This document shows positions 8,298 through 16,367 of a DNA stretch of 64,000 nucleotides, one piece after another. How positions within the stretch are numbered: the stretch's first letter is position 1; each line of letters begins with the position of its first letter. Source of the DNA: Macrococcus lamae (GTDB lineage: Bacteria > Bacillota > Bacilli > Staphylococcales > Staphylococcaceae). Location of the stretch: contig NZ_SCWB01000002.1 in the NCBI RefSeq assembly GCF_004359545.1, forward strand, positions 1 to 64,000. The letters run 5' to 3'. A program made the translations under genes and the position numbers. The notes below the pieces were generated by a model. It did not search any database. It saw nothing but the letters and a program-made list of their open reading frames with translations, and was not told where the DNA came from.

Positions 8298-9005
8298 ATG
8301 AACTTGAATGTAGTTATGGAAAAATTAGAAGCACTCGGCAATGAACGCATGAAGAAAAGATATTTATCGAACGGGGCTCATGAACCGTTATATGGTGTCG
8401 CAACAGGTGCGATGAAACCATTGAAACGAGAAATTAAAATCAATCAGCCGCTCGCAGAAGAATTATACGCAACCGGAAATTATGACGCTATGTATTTTGC
8501 AGGTGTCATTGCTGATCCAAAAGCAATGACTAAATCAGACTTTAACCGCTGGATCGATGAGGCTTACTTTTATATGATTTCAGATTTTGTAGTAGCTGTG
8601 ACATTATCTGAATCTCCTATTGGTCAGGAGGTTGCGGACGAATGGATTGAATCTGGTGATGAATTGAAAATGTCAGCAGGGTGGAGTGCATATTGCTGGA
8701 TGCTTGGACATTTAAAGAATGAGCACTTTGATGAGAAAAAGATTTCAAAGTTACTGGACAAGGCGGAAAGTTTAATAAATACATCGCCTGACAGAGCGAA
8801 ATCTTCCATGAGTAACTTTGTTTCTACAGTTGCTATTTCATATGAACCAATGCGTGAAAAAGCGATTACTACAGCAGATGAGATAGGAATTATAAAAATT
8901 GAACGTAGAGATAAAAAACCAGGAATGCTGAATCCTTCTGAAACTATTAAAAAAGCAGATGATAGAGGACAGCATGGCTTTAAGCGAAGATATGTCAGAT
9001 GCTGA
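8298..9005 (+). CDS. AlkD-like DNA alkylation repair protein
   Basis: A 235-residue all-helical protein resembling the DNA alkylation repair (AlkD, HEAT-like repeat) family: the N-terminus has LEALGNERMKKRYLSNGA followed by EPLYGVATGAMK, and the helix ATGNYDAMYFAGVIADPK is typical. Family members flip or excise alkylated bases, but some homologues lack glycosylase activity, and I cannot place the catalytic residues with confidence. ATG 8298 is chosen because AAAGGTGA lies 5 nt upstream; GTG 8289 overlaps it. The C-terminus is basic (GFKRRYVR), which fits DNA binding. Confidence 0.72.
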   Translation: MNLNVVMEKLEALGNERMKKRYLSNGAHEPLYGVATGAMKPLKREIKINQPLAEELYATGNYDAMYFAGVIADPKAMTKSDFNRWIDEAYFYMISDFVVAVTLSESPIGQEVADEWIESGDELKMSAGWSAYCWMLGHLKNEHFDEKKISKLLDKAESLINTSPDRAKSSMSNFVSTVAISYEPMREKAITTADEIGIIKIERRDKKPGMLNPSETIKKADDRGQHGFKRRYVRC

Positions 9006-9046
9006 AGTCAAATTAGCGACTTGAGAAATATAGTTGACTCAATAAA

Positions 9047-9060
9047 TGAAAACGTTATCA
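9047..9060 (+). promoter_or_regulatory. CcpA-binding cre site
   Basis: TGAAAACGTTATCA matches the Gram-positive cre consensus TGWAANCGNTNWCA at every position. It ends 8 bp upstream of the -35 box of the acetate permease promoter. In Bacillus, cre sites in this place (as at ackA) tend to activate; the direction of control here is inferred. Confidence 0.7.
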
Positions 9061-9068
9061 AAATAATA

Positions 9069-9097
9069 TTGACAATATTCTGACAAATGAATAAACT
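9069..9097 (+). promoter_or_regulatory. Promoter of the DUF485-acetate permease operon
   Basis: A perfect TTGACA (9069-9074), a 17-bp spacer and TAACT-type -10 (TAAACT, 9092-9097) lie 42 bp upstream of the first gene. Confidence 0.6.
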
Positions 9098-9138
9098 GAG
9101 TCTATATTCATTATTTTACATATTAGGGGGATGGGCTA

Positions 9139-9447
9139 ATGAATTATGACTATGACAGAATTGCACATGATAATGAATTTAAAGAATTAAAAGCGAAGCG
9201 TAATCGTTTTATTTTTCCTATTACTATTTTCTTCATCATTGCGACTTTATTATTTCCGATTTTAACAGGGTACACCACGTTCTTAAATCATATCGCCTTC
9301 TGGAATATTTCCTGGGCTTGGATCTATGCGTTACTGCTATTTATTATGGTGTGGACACTTGTTACTGTATACATGAATAAAGCACGGAGTTTCGATATGG
9401 CCTCTGAGAAGATTATAGTTAAGTACAAAGGAGGCCATAATCAATGA
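9139..9447 (+). CDS. DUF485 membrane protein
   Basis: A 102-residue protein of the DUF485 (YjcH-like) family with two membrane helices (about residues 25-47 and 58-80) and a hydrophilic N-terminus containing the typical F-x-x-L-x-x-x-R-x-x-F pattern (FKELKAKRNRFIFP). Such proteins are almost always encoded directly before an acetate/monocarboxylate SSS permease and are thought to be its small partner. The same holds here: its stop codon overlaps the permease start by 4 bp. GGGGGATGGGCTA provides the ribosome-binding site. Confidence 0.85.
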   Translation: MNYDYDRIAHDNEFKELKAKRNRFIFPITIFFIIATLLFPILTGYTTFLNHIAFWNISWAWIYALLLFIMVWTLVTVYMNKARSFDMASEKIIVKYKGGHNQ

Positions 9448-10991
9448 ATACGACAGTCGTCTTAATGTTTTTATTTTTTGTCAGTTTGACGTTATTAATT
9501 ACATACTTTGCATCAAAACGAACGAACTCGGCTAAAGATTTCTATACAGCAGGTGGTGGGCTGACCGGCTGGCAGAATGGACTGGCAATTGCAGGAGACT
9601 ATTTGTCAGCAGCGAGTTTCTTAGGTATTGCCGGGGCAATCGCACTCTGGGGATTCGATGGTTTCTTCTATAGCATCGGTTATCTGACAGCATACCTCGT
9701 TGTACTATATATCGTTGCTGAACCATTACGTAACCTTGGAAAATATACGCTTGCTGATATGATTGCGGCGCGCTTTGAATTGAAGAAAGTAAGAGCAACT
9801 GCTGCTGTTTCCTCTATTACTATCGTTATTTTCTACATGCTGGCACAGCTCGTCGGTGCTGGTGCTCTCATTCAGCTGTTATTTGATATTCCTTATACAC
9901 TGGCAGTTATTTTAGTCGGTATTATGATGACGATTTATGTATTGTTCGGTGGAATGACAGCGACCAGCTGGGTACAGATGGTCAAAGCGTTTCTTCTGAT
10001 GATTGGTACAGTTATTATTTCGTTCCTTGTGCTGAAACATTTTAATTTTAGTATTTCAAATATGTTCGGCGCTATGAATGATATTAAATCTCCTGAATTG
10101 AAGAGTGATTTTATTAACCCGGGTTCTCAAGGGAAATCACCGCTGGATAATATTTCATTGATCATCGCTTTATTATTCGGTACAGCGGGATTGCCGCATA
10201 TTTTAATGCGCTTCTTTACAGTTAAAGATGCGAAGACTGCCCGCTCATCTGTTATGTGGGCAACATGGATTATCGGTATCTTCTATATCCTGACAATCTT
10301 CCTTGGATTCGGTGCAGCAAGCCTGTTATCAAGGGAAGAAATCATCGCAGCCAATCCAGCTGGTAATATGGCGGCACCGCTGCTTGCTGAAAAACTTGGC
10401 GGTGACTTGTTAATGTCATTTGTGTCCGCAGTTGCTTTCGCAACGATTCTGGCAGTTGTCGCCGGACTCGTATTATCAGGTGCGTCAGCATTTGCGCATG
10501 ACATTTACGGTCAAGTCATTAAAAAAGGAAACATCAGTGACCAGGAACAGATGAGGGCTGCAAAGATTGCTTCTGTTGCAGTTGCAGCATTATCTATCGT
10601 GCTTGCGTTATTCGCACAGAACTTGAACGTTGCCTTTCTTGTATCACTTGCTTTTTGCGTCGCAGCCAGTGCTAATCTACCAGTTATTGTCTATACAATA
10701 TTCTGGAAACGATTTAATACACAAGGCGCTATTGCAGCGATTGTAGTCGGATTACTGACTTCTCTTATTCTTGTAATCTTAAGTCCGAATGTTATGAATC
10801 CGGCCGGGACTGCATTTATTACAGCAAACCCTATCTTCCCGCTGGCAAATCCAGCTATTATCTCAGTACCTGCTGGTTTTCTTGCAGGGTTTCTAGGAAC
10901 GTTCCTGGGCAAGCGGGAATCTGAGAAGAAATTTGAAGAAGTGCAGGTAAAATCTATTACCGGTATTTCTACTTCTGATGTCACGCACTAA
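9444..10991 (+). CDS. actP: Cation/acetate symporter (SSS family)
   Basis: A 515-residue solute:sodium symporter resembling ActP/YwcA: FYTAGGGLTGWQNGLAIAGDYLSAASFLG near the N-terminus is the hallmark of the acetate permease branch, and GTAGLPHILMRFFTVKDAK (about residue 245) is typical too. It should import acetate and perhaps other short monocarboxylates with a cation. The start overlaps the stop codon of the DUF485 gene, so the two are translationally coupled. A perfect cre site upstream fits carbon-catabolite control of acetate transport. A strong terminator follows. Confidence 0.88.
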   Translation: MNTTVVLMFLFFVSLTLLITYFASKRTNSAKDFYTAGGGLTGWQNGLAIAGDYLSAASFLGIAGAIALWGFDGFFYSIGYLTAYLVVLYIVAEPLRNLGKYTLADMIAARFELKKVRATAAVSSITIVIFYMLAQLVGAGALIQLLFDIPYTLAVILVGIMMTIYVLFGGMTATSWVQMVKAFLLMIGTVIISFLVLKHFNFSISNMFGAMNDIKSPELKSDFINPGSQGKSPLDNISLIIALLFGTAGLPHILMRFFTVKDAKTARSSVMWATWIIGIFYILTIFLGFGAASLLSREEIIAANPAGNMAAPLLAEKLGGDLLMSFVSAVAFATILAVVAGLVLSGASAFAHDIYGQVIKKGNISDQEQMRAAKIASVAVAALSIVLALFAQNLNVAFLVSLAFCVAASANLPVIVYTIFWKRFNTQGAIAAIVVGLLTSLILVILSPNVMNPAGTAFITANPIFPLANPAIISVPAGFLAGFLGTFLGKRESEKKFEEVQVKSITGISTSDVTH

Positions 10992-11012
10992 TAAAATGTT
11001 AACTGAAATAAG

Positions 11013-11047
11013 GGATCTCTTTGAAACTATCAAAGAGATCCTTTTTA
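11013..11047 (+). terminator. Intrinsic terminator
   Basis: GGATCTCTTTGA and TCAAAGAGATCC form a 12-bp perfect stem around a short AACTA loop, followed by TTTTT. Confidence 0.85.
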
Positions 11048-11095
11048 CTTCACTTAGCCATATAAAAAATTTTTTTATCTTTTATTGCCTTAAAG

Positions 11096-11109
11096 CGTAA
11101 ACGCTTTCA
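11096..11109 (-). promoter_or_regulatory. Putative cre site upstream of amino acid permease
   Basis: Read on the minus strand, TGAAAGCGTTTACG matches the cre consensus at 13 of 14 positions. The core AAGCG-TAAA-CGCTT is palindromic. It lies 5 bp upstream of the likely -35 box of the permease. Confidence 0.55.
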
Positions 11110-11114
11110 AGTAT

Positions 11115-11145
11115 TTGTTTCATTTTTGTAAATTTTATGTATAAT
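11115..11145 (+). promoter_or_regulatory. Promoter of amino acid permease
   Basis: TTGTTT (11115-11120) and perfect TATAAT (11140-11145) with a 19-bp spacer; the spacer is longer than ideal. It lies about 55 bp before the permease start. Confidence 0.5.
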
Positions 11146-11202
11146 AGAGAAGTGGTATTGAACAGTAAAGATGATCAATTAAAGAAAGAAGGAAATAATT
11201 AG

Positions 11203-12582
11203 ATGGAAGATAATCAATTACATAGAGGTCTCAGTTCACGTCAAGTTCAGATGATCGCTCTCGGTGGAACAATTGGGGTCGGATTATTTATGGGTGCTTC
11301 AAGTACGATTAAATGGGCAGGACCGTCTGCAATCTTCGCATATCTTATCGCAGGTCTGTTTTTATTTTTTATTATGCGTGCAATGGGTGAATTAGTATAC
11401 CTTTATCCGACCACTGGGTCTTTTGCAAATTATGCAAGTGACTATATTCATCCTGTCGCGGGTTACATGACTGCCTGGAGTAATATATTCCAGTGGGTAG
11501 TGGTAGGAATGAGCGAAGTCATCGCAGTCGGTCAGTATATGCAGTTCTGGTGGCCGGAATTACCGACTTGGATTCCTGGAGTCATCGTAATTGTCACACT
11601 CGCTGCAGCAAACATGATTTCTGTAAAAGCATTTGGTGAGTTTGAATTCTGGTTTGCTATGATTAAAGTCATTACTATTATATTGATGATTATTGCAGGT
11701 TTCGGTTTAATTTTCTTTGGACTAGGAAATGGTGGACATGCAATCGGATTTGATAATTTAACTAAGCATGGGGGCTTTATGCCGAACGGCTGGACAGGTC
11801 TCTTCTTTGCATTATCCCTTGTAGTTGGTGCATACCAGGGGGTTGAATTAATCGGGATTACAGCGGGAGAAACAAAAGATCCGCAGAAAAATATTACAAA
11901 AGCTGTTAACAGTATCGTATGGCGTATTCTTATTTTCTATATCGGAGCAATATTTGTAATTGTCACTGTCTATCCTTGGGATGAGTTAGGAACTGTCGGC
12001 AGTCCTTTTGTAGCTACATTTGCTAAAGTAGGGATTACAGCCGCAGCCGCAATTATTAACTTTGTTGTGATTACTGCAGCAATGTCAGGCTGTAATTCGG
12101 GTATCTTCAGTTCAAGTCGTATGGTCTATACATTATCGCAGGAAGGGAAAATGCCACGCATCTTCTCAAAAGTAATGAAGAACGGTGTGCCGGTCTATGC
12201 AGTACTTGCGATTTCTATCGGTATCTTTGTCGGTGTGATCTTAAATGTTGTACTGCCGATGTTCATTGAAGGATCAGCCAATATATTCGTCTATGTCTAT
12301 AGTGCATCTATCCTGCCTGGCATGATTCCGTGGTTCATGATCTTAATCAGCCATATCCAGTTCAGAAAGAAACACCCTGAACAAGTGAAAAATCATCCGT
12401 TCAAAATGCCTGGTGCACCTGTTACCAACTATTTAACAATTGCGTTCCTTGTCATGGTATTGATCGGTATGCTGATTAATAATGACACTCGTGTATCCGT
12501 TATTATTGGATTCATTTTCCTTGGAATAGTCGCAGCATATTTCTTTATTAAGGGCTATCACAAAACAGAAAAAGTGAGATAA
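11203..12582 (+). CDS. Amino acid permease (APC superfamily, AAT family)
   Basis: A 459-residue transporter with about 12 membrane helices. The N-terminal motif LHRGLSSRQVQMIALGGTIG followed by VGLFMGA is the hallmark of the AAT family (AapA, AnsP, AroP, LysP-like), and GVELIGITAGETKDP (about residue 224) is the conserved loop before helix 7. It should import an amino acid by proton symport. The relatives I recall best transport D-alanine, glycine or asparagine, but specificity cannot be read from sequence. A cre-like site before the promoter suggests carbon-source control. The gene is monocistronic, with a strong bidirectional terminator. Confidence 0.88.
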   Translation: MEDNQLHRGLSSRQVQMIALGGTIGVGLFMGASSTIKWAGPSAIFAYLIAGLFLFFIMRAMGELVYLYPTTGSFANYASDYIHPVAGYMTAWSNIFQWVVVGMSEVIAVGQYMQFWWPELPTWIPGVIVIVTLAAANMISVKAFGEFEFWFAMIKVITIILMIIAGFGLIFFGLGNGGHAIGFDNLTKHGGFMPNGWTGLFFALSLVVGAYQGVELIGITAGETKDPQKNITKAVNSIVWRILIFYIGAIFVIVTVYPWDELGTVGSPFVATFAKVGITAAAAIINFVVITAAMSGCNSGIFSSSRMVYTLSQEGKMPRIFSKVMKNGVPVYAVLAISIGIFVGVILNVVLPMFIEGSANIFVYVYSASILPGMIPWFMILISHIQFRKKHPEQVKNHPFKMPGAPVTNYLTIAFLVMVLIGMLINNDTRVSVIIGFIFLGIVAAYFFIKGYHKTEKVR

Positions 12583-12583
12583 C

Positions 12584-12616
12584 AAAAAGACTGAGAAATT
12601 TCTCAGTCTTTTTTTA
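12584..12616. terminator. Bidirectional intrinsic terminator
   Basis: AAAAAGACTGAGAAA pairs with TTTCTCAGTCTTTTT as a nearly loopless palindrome with A and T runs at both ends. It serves both the permease and the convergent GNAT gene. Confidence 0.85.
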
Positions 12617-13090
12617 ATGGAGTTTCTTCAGAAACCACTGATTCATCGCTGTATGCTCAGTAGTGTTAAGTGGTTGCTCGAGCAGCTTAAATCCATACTT
12701 ATAATAAAGCTTACAAGCAACGTCCAGCGTGTCTGTTGTTTCGAGGTAACAATACTTGTAATAATGACTGGCAAATTCAAGCGCAGCATCCATCAGCAGT
12801 CTGCTGATGCCTTGACCTTGAGCAGATTCAGCCACATACAACTTCTGAAGTTCGCACGTATGAGTCGTCTCATCAAACGGTGCTATACCAATACCACCAA
12901 CAATTGTTTCATCATCGACAGCTACCCAGTATTCAGCATTTTGCTGGCTATGATAACTTGAATAAAGGTCGTTCAGACTAGAGTCAAAATAAGCAGTTCC
13001 AGGAATATTCAATTCCAAGTCTTCTAAAGATGTTTTAATCAAACGTTTAATTGCCTCATTATCTTCTGCTTCAATCGGTCTAATGATCAT
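12614..13090 (-). CDS. GNAT-family N-acetyltransferase
   Basis: A 158-residue acetyltransferase of the GNAT superfamily. The acetyl-CoA loop Q-G-Q-G-I-S-R (about residues 93-99, in AESAQGQGISRLLMDAALEFA) and the preceding beta-strand with CELQKLYV are clear. The acceptor substrate is unknown. It is preceded by GAGGGAGAACT as ribosome-binding site. It is divergent from the FemABX gene, with about 190 bp between them. It ends in a terminator shared with the amino acid permease. Confidence 0.85.
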   Translation of the reverse strand: MIIRPIEAEDNEAIKRLIKTSLEDLELNIPGTAYFDSSLNDLYSSYHSQQNAEYWVAVDDETIVGGIGIAPFDETTHTCELQKLYVAESAQGQGISRLLMDAALEFASHYYKYCYLETTDTLDVACKLYYKYGFKLLEQPLNTTEHTAMNQWFLKKLH

Positions 13091-13284
13091 AGTTCTCCCT
13101 CTTTTCCCGGGTAATAATGATTTATTATTAAGAATGGTAAGTACTAGCTATTTAATAATTAAAGAAATTATAGCATATCATGCTGAAATTTTATTCTTTT
13201 AGACCAATTATTCATTATATAGTTACTGGACTTTACCCTAAAGAAAAGGGTATGTTATACCAAATATATAATGAGGTGATGAGA

Positions 13285-14535
13285 ATGGAATTTGTCCGAC
13301 TCAGGCGTGATGAATACGATGTATTTGTAAATGAACACTTTTCTCAATATACTCAGTCCCGTGAACACTATGACTACCGTGCAGCCACTGGTGGTGTCCA
13401 TCTATTAGGTGTAAAAAACGAAACAGGAAAAATGATGGCAGCATGTCTACTCACAGAAGCTCAGATTCTTAAAATTTATAAATACTGCTATACACATAGA
13501 GGTCCAGTAATGGACTATAGAGATAAAGAATTAGTAAAATTCTTTTTTCAGAACTTAACAAATTATTTGAAGAAGCCGAACTGTGTATTTGTGCTAGTTG
13601 ATCCATTTGTTTTATCTACTCTTCGGAATCATAATGGTGAAGTACTGGAGGAATTTGATGACAGTGAATTGTTCATCACAATGAAGAGACTAGGTTATAA
13701 CCATCAAGGCTTCACTACTGGGTATTCAGCACAGAGCCAAGTCCGCTTTCAATCAGTGTTGAATGTCAGAAACCGCTCCAAAGAAGAACTGCTGGCAGCG
13801 ATGGACTATACAGCGAGACGTAACATCAGAATGACTGATGAGATGGATGTGAAAGTACGAAACTTGGCTAAAGATGAGTTAGGGATTTTCTACGAATTAT
13901 TTCACATGGCTGAAGATAAACATGGATTTACATTCAGAGACGAAGCTTACTTCAGATCATTCCAGGAGATGTACAAAGATAATAGCATGATTAAGCTTGC
14001 TTATATTAATCTGGATGATTATATTGAAAACCTTACCGCTGGGCTACAAAAGTACCAGGATGAAGTCAAAAAACTTAATCAGAATATTGCTCATCATCCG
14101 AACTCAAAAAAACAGCATAATAAGCTCAATGATGCTGAAGTGAATGTAACGAGTACGAAAAAGAAAATAAAAGAAGCAGGTGAACTGAAAGAACAGCATG
14201 GTTCTGAACTTAACCTGGCTGCTGCAGTATTTGTCTATAACAGGCATGAAGTAATATATTTATCAAGTGGTTCTAATCCTGAATTCAACCGATTTATGGG
14301 TTCTTATCGTATACAATGGGAAATGATTCAGTTTGCGGTTGATCATAACATACCACGCTATAACTTTTACGGTATTTCTGGTGATTTTAGTGAAAAGGCG
14401 GAAGATAGAGGTGTTATTTTATTTAAAAAGGGATTCAATGGAATAGTAGAAGAGCTAGTCGGAGATTTTATTAAACCGATTAAACCTATTCAATATAAGG
14501 TTTACCAGATGTTGAATAAAAGAAGAAATCATTAA
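13285..14535 (+). CDS. FemABX-family aminoacyltransferase
   Basis: A 416-residue enzyme of the Fem family, which transfers amino acids from tRNA to the peptidoglycan stem peptide or interpeptide bridge. It has the paired acetyltransferase-like domains and the two-helix arm (about residues 250-320, with LTAGLQKYQDEVKKLNQ) found in FemA and FemB. Conserved blocks are YTHRGPVMDY, YNHQGFTTGYSAQSQVR and RYNFYGISGDFSEKAEDRGV near the C-terminus. ATG 13285 follows GAGGTGAT; an upstream in-frame TTG or ATG would add a residue stretch unlike the family. It stands alone, unlike femA-femB, so it may be an accessory homologue (FmhA/FmhC-like) or a FemB-like bridge enzyme. Confidence 0.85.
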   Translation: MEFVRLRRDEYDVFVNEHFSQYTQSREHYDYRAATGGVHLLGVKNETGKMMAACLLTEAQILKIYKYCYTHRGPVMDYRDKELVKFFFQNLTNYLKKPNCVFVLVDPFVLSTLRNHNGEVLEEFDDSELFITMKRLGYNHQGFTTGYSAQSQVRFQSVLNVRNRSKEELLAAMDYTARRNIRMTDEMDVKVRNLAKDELGIFYELFHMAEDKHGFTFRDEAYFRSFQEMYKDNSMIKLAYINLDDYIENLTAGLQKYQDEVKKLNQNIAHHPNSKKQHNKLNDAEVNVTSTKKKIKEAGELKEQHGSELNLAAAVFVYNRHEVIYLSSGSNPEFNRFMGSYRIQWEMIQFAVDHNIPRYNFYGISGDFSEKAEDRGVILFKKGFNGIVEELVGDFIKPIKPIQYKVYQMLNKRRNH

Positions 14536-14550
14536 ATTGAATTTCATATA

Positions 14551-14598
14551 TTAAAAGCCCTGGACAATATCTAATTAAAAAATATCCAGGGCTTTTAT
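14551..14598. terminator. Bidirectional intrinsic terminator
   Basis: AAAAGCCCTGGA pairs with TCCAGGGCTTTT around an AT-rich 20-nt loop, with A and T runs outside. It separates the convergent FemABX and CHAP genes. Confidence 0.8.
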
Positions 14599-15090
14599 CT
14601 ATGCTGCATTTAATTTTTCAGCATAAGGGTTTACTTTCGGGTGAATATAGAGGTAGCGTTTAGTATTGACTGGATGAATTGTTCGCTCTGTAACTTCGTA
14701 AGGCTTACTGTAGTTCATTTCAGAGACTACAAAGGAGCCATCACTGTTTATTTTCTCGATAAATGATACATGTCCAAGAGACCCACGTGATGACTGCATG
14801 ATTGAACCTGGTTTCGGTGTATGATTGACTGTGTAGCCGTCTTCTTTCGCGCGATCTGCCCAGTATTTAGCATCCCACCAGCTGCGTTCTATTTTATTAC
14901 CCTGTTTCTTCACCTGTTCAAAGACATAGTACGTACATTGACCGTCATCATACGTATTCACAACCATCGGATCTGGTTTAACAATATGTTTAATCTGGTC
15001 AAACGGTTTAATGACACGTTCTTTATCAATCAGCATCGCTCCTAAAACACTTAAAGTTATCACAAATAAAACAGTGATTATTTTTTTCAT
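14599..15090 (-). CDS. CHAP-domain protein, membrane-anchored or secreted
   Basis: A 163-residue protein with an N-terminal hydrophobic segment (residues 4-20, after MKK) that is a signal peptide or anchor, followed by a CHAP (cysteine, histidine-dependent amidohydrolase/peptidase) domain. The catalytic Cys52 (DDGQCTYYVF) and His107 (GSLGHVSFIE) are present, with Glu124 and Asn126 in SEMNY as the likely third residues. CHAP enzymes cut peptidoglycan peptides or bridges. No cell-wall-binding repeats are present. Start ATG 15090 has GGAGTGAT upstream; the in-frame GTG at 15099 lies inside that site. It is convergent with the FemABX gene, which builds the kind of bonds such enzymes cut. Confidence 0.83.
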   Translation of the reverse strand: MKKIITVLFVITLSVLGAMLIDKERVIKPFDQIKHIVKPDPMVVNTYDDGQCTYYVFEQVKKQGNKIERSWWDAKYWADRAKEDGYTVNHTPKPGSIMQSSRGSLGHVSFIEKINSDGSFVVSEMNYSKPYEVTERTIHPVNTKRYLYIHPKVNPYAEKLNAA

Positions 15091-15150
15091 TGATATCACT
15101 CCAATGTTATTCCTACTATTAAGTATACAAATATGCTCTAAGTTGCATAG

Positions 15151-15921
15151 TTATTTGATTATTATTTCCATCAACATTTTAATGGATGCGGATGCAATAA
15201 GTGCTGCTAGAATGTATCGGAGGATTTGCGGGTTCGTTTTCTTCGAGACTCGGGTTCCTATTGGAGCGAAGAGCAGACTTGAAATAATGAGTGGGAGCAT
15301 CATGATAAAATCTACTTCTCCTGTTATTGACTTCATCAGAAAGGTTCCTGACGATGAGATAAAGGCGATTACAATGCTACTTGTTACTACTGTTCTAAAA
15401 GGCGCTTTAAAAACAGCTAACAGCACAGGCACTAAAATAAATGCACCTCCCGCACCTACAATGCCAGAGACATAACCAATCAGTAAGGCAACAATAAATA
15501 ATAGTATAGAGTTATGCTGATAGTTTGTATCTTCTGGTTTAACTTTCCAGAACATAAGTACTACAGCGAGTACTGCTAAGCATGTATAAACGCTGTTGAT
15601 AACAACTTCATCAAAGAGCGAGCCGCTATAAGCACCTAACAGACTTCCGAGTAAAATACCTGATCCCATCGGAATGATGATAGAACGATTTAAGTCAGAA
15701 CTTTTTCGCTGACTGAAACTCCCGCTCATCGTACTGAAAAAAACTTGCGCTGCTGTGAGTCCGGAAGCCGTATGAGCAGAAATCGTATCTATTCCGAACA
15801 GTGGAGGTATAAAAATTATCATTGGATAAATGATAATAGCGCCGCCAATCCCGACAAGTCCTGATAGAAATGCTCCTATTGCTCCAATAATTGATAATAA
15901 TAGAATAACTGTCACTATCAT
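15151..15921 (-). CDS. tauE: TauE/SafE-family sulfur anion exporter of the cst locus
   Basis: A 256-residue membrane protein of the TauE/SafE (TSUP) family. It has about eight helices with the duplicated signature seen in SGLVGIGGAIIIYPM (N-terminal half) and SGIVGAGGAFILVPV (C-terminal half). Family members export sulfite, sulfoacetate or similar anions. It lies downstream of cstR on the same strand with a 39-bp gap, the same arrangement recalled for the S. aureus cst locus. A role in exporting sulfite or thiosulfate produced by CstB is inferred from this context. Confidence 0.85.
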   Translation of the reverse strand: MIVTVILLLSIIGAIGAFLSGLVGIGGAIIIYPMIIFIPPLFGIDTISAHTASGLTAAQVFFSTMSGSFSQRKSSDLNRSIIIPMGSGILLGSLLGAYSGSLFDEVVINSVYTCLAVLAVVLMFWKVKPEDTNYQHNSILLFIVALLIGYVSGIVGAGGAFILVPVLLAVFKAPFRTVVTSSIVIAFISSSGTFLMKSITGEVDFIMMLPLIISSLLFAPIGTRVSKKTNPQILRYILAALIASASIKMLMEIIIK

Positions 15922-15960
15922 TACAAGTTCCGCCCGATCATTTCTTTCATTTTCATACTG

Positions 15961-16221
15961 CTACCTGCTTTTAATCAACAAATTGACTGCATCTTTCACA
16001 AGTTCATCTGTTGACTCATTATTTTTGACATTCTCTCTGACACACTCTGATAAATTCTCACTGACAATCAGTCCAATTAAACGTTCAACGCTGCTGCGTG
16101 AGGCACTTAGCTGAGTGACAACGTCCCGACAGTCTTTACCGTCTTCCATCATTTTAAGAATTCCATTTAATTGACCCTGCAAGCGTTTAATCCGATTGAT
16201 CGCATTTTTATCGTATTTCAT
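15961..16221 (-). CDS. cstR: Persulfide-sensing CsoR-family repressor CstR
   Basis: An 86-residue all-helical repressor of the CsoR/RcnR family. Cys31 (DGKDCRD) and Cys60 (LSECVRE) are present, but the His that completes the copper site of CsoR is not (position 56 is Asn or Leu); this is the pattern of the persulfide sensor CstR. In S. aureus CstR the two cysteines form di- and trisulfide bridges and release DNA. ATG 16221 follows AAGAAGGAAAG. Longer upstream starts (to 16320) would run through the operator region and are rejected. It is divergent from cstAB and should repress both sides through the three operators at 16262-16352. Confidence 0.88.
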   Translation of the reverse strand: MKYDKNAINRIKRLQGQLNGILKMMEDGKDCRDVVTQLSASRSSVERLIGLIVSENLSECVRENVKNNESTDELVKDAVNLLIKSR

Positions 16222-16257
16222 CGTATTCTTTCCTTCTTTCATTGGTTTTGTATATTC

Positions 16258-16287
16258 AATATATACCCACGGAGGTATTATAGTCAA
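16258..16287 (-). promoter_or_regulatory. Promoter of cstR-tauE
   Basis: On the minus strand TTGACT (16287-16282) and TATATT (16263-16258) are 18 bp apart. The first CstR-type operator lies between the boxes, so bound repressor would block this promoter. Confidence 0.5.
16262..16279. promoter_or_regulatory. CstR-type operator 1
   Basis: TATACC-CACGGA-GGTATT: inverted half-sites ATACC and GGTAT separated by 6 bp. It lies in the cstR promoter. Confidence 0.7.
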
Positions 16288-16292
16288 TAAAA

Positions 16293-16308
16293 ATACCGTG
16301 AGGGGTAT
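16293..16308. promoter_or_regulatory. CstR-type operator 2
   Basis: ATACC-GTGAGG-GGTAT, the same half-sites and 6-bp spacing as operator 1, centred 30 bp from it. It ends directly before the -35 box of cstA. Confidence 0.7.
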
Positions 16309-16337
16309 TTGACAAATCATTATAACTATAATAATAT
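16309..16337 (+). promoter_or_regulatory. Promoter of cstA-cstB
   Basis: Perfect TTGACA (16309-16314), 17-bp spacer, TAATAT (16332-16337). The -10 box overlaps operator 3. Confidence 0.6.
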
Positions 16338-16352
16338 ACCCCTATAGGTATA
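16335..16352. promoter_or_regulatory. CstR-type operator 3
   Basis: TATACC-CCTATA-GGTATA, the most symmetrical of the three sites. It overlaps the cstA -10 box and lies 16 bp upstream of the cstA start codon. Confidence 0.75.
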
Positions 16353-16367
16353 TTGAAGGAGGAAAAA

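Noticed and set aside
13110-13132. Fur/PerR-like inverted repeat TAATAAT-N5-ATTATTA
   Set aside because: It does not match the GATAATGATTATC pattern and AT-rich symmetry is expected by chance here.
15011-16114. Long reading frames on the plus strand opposite tauE and cstR
   Set aside because: They lie antisense to well-supported genes, have no ribosome-binding sites and encode no recognisable motif.
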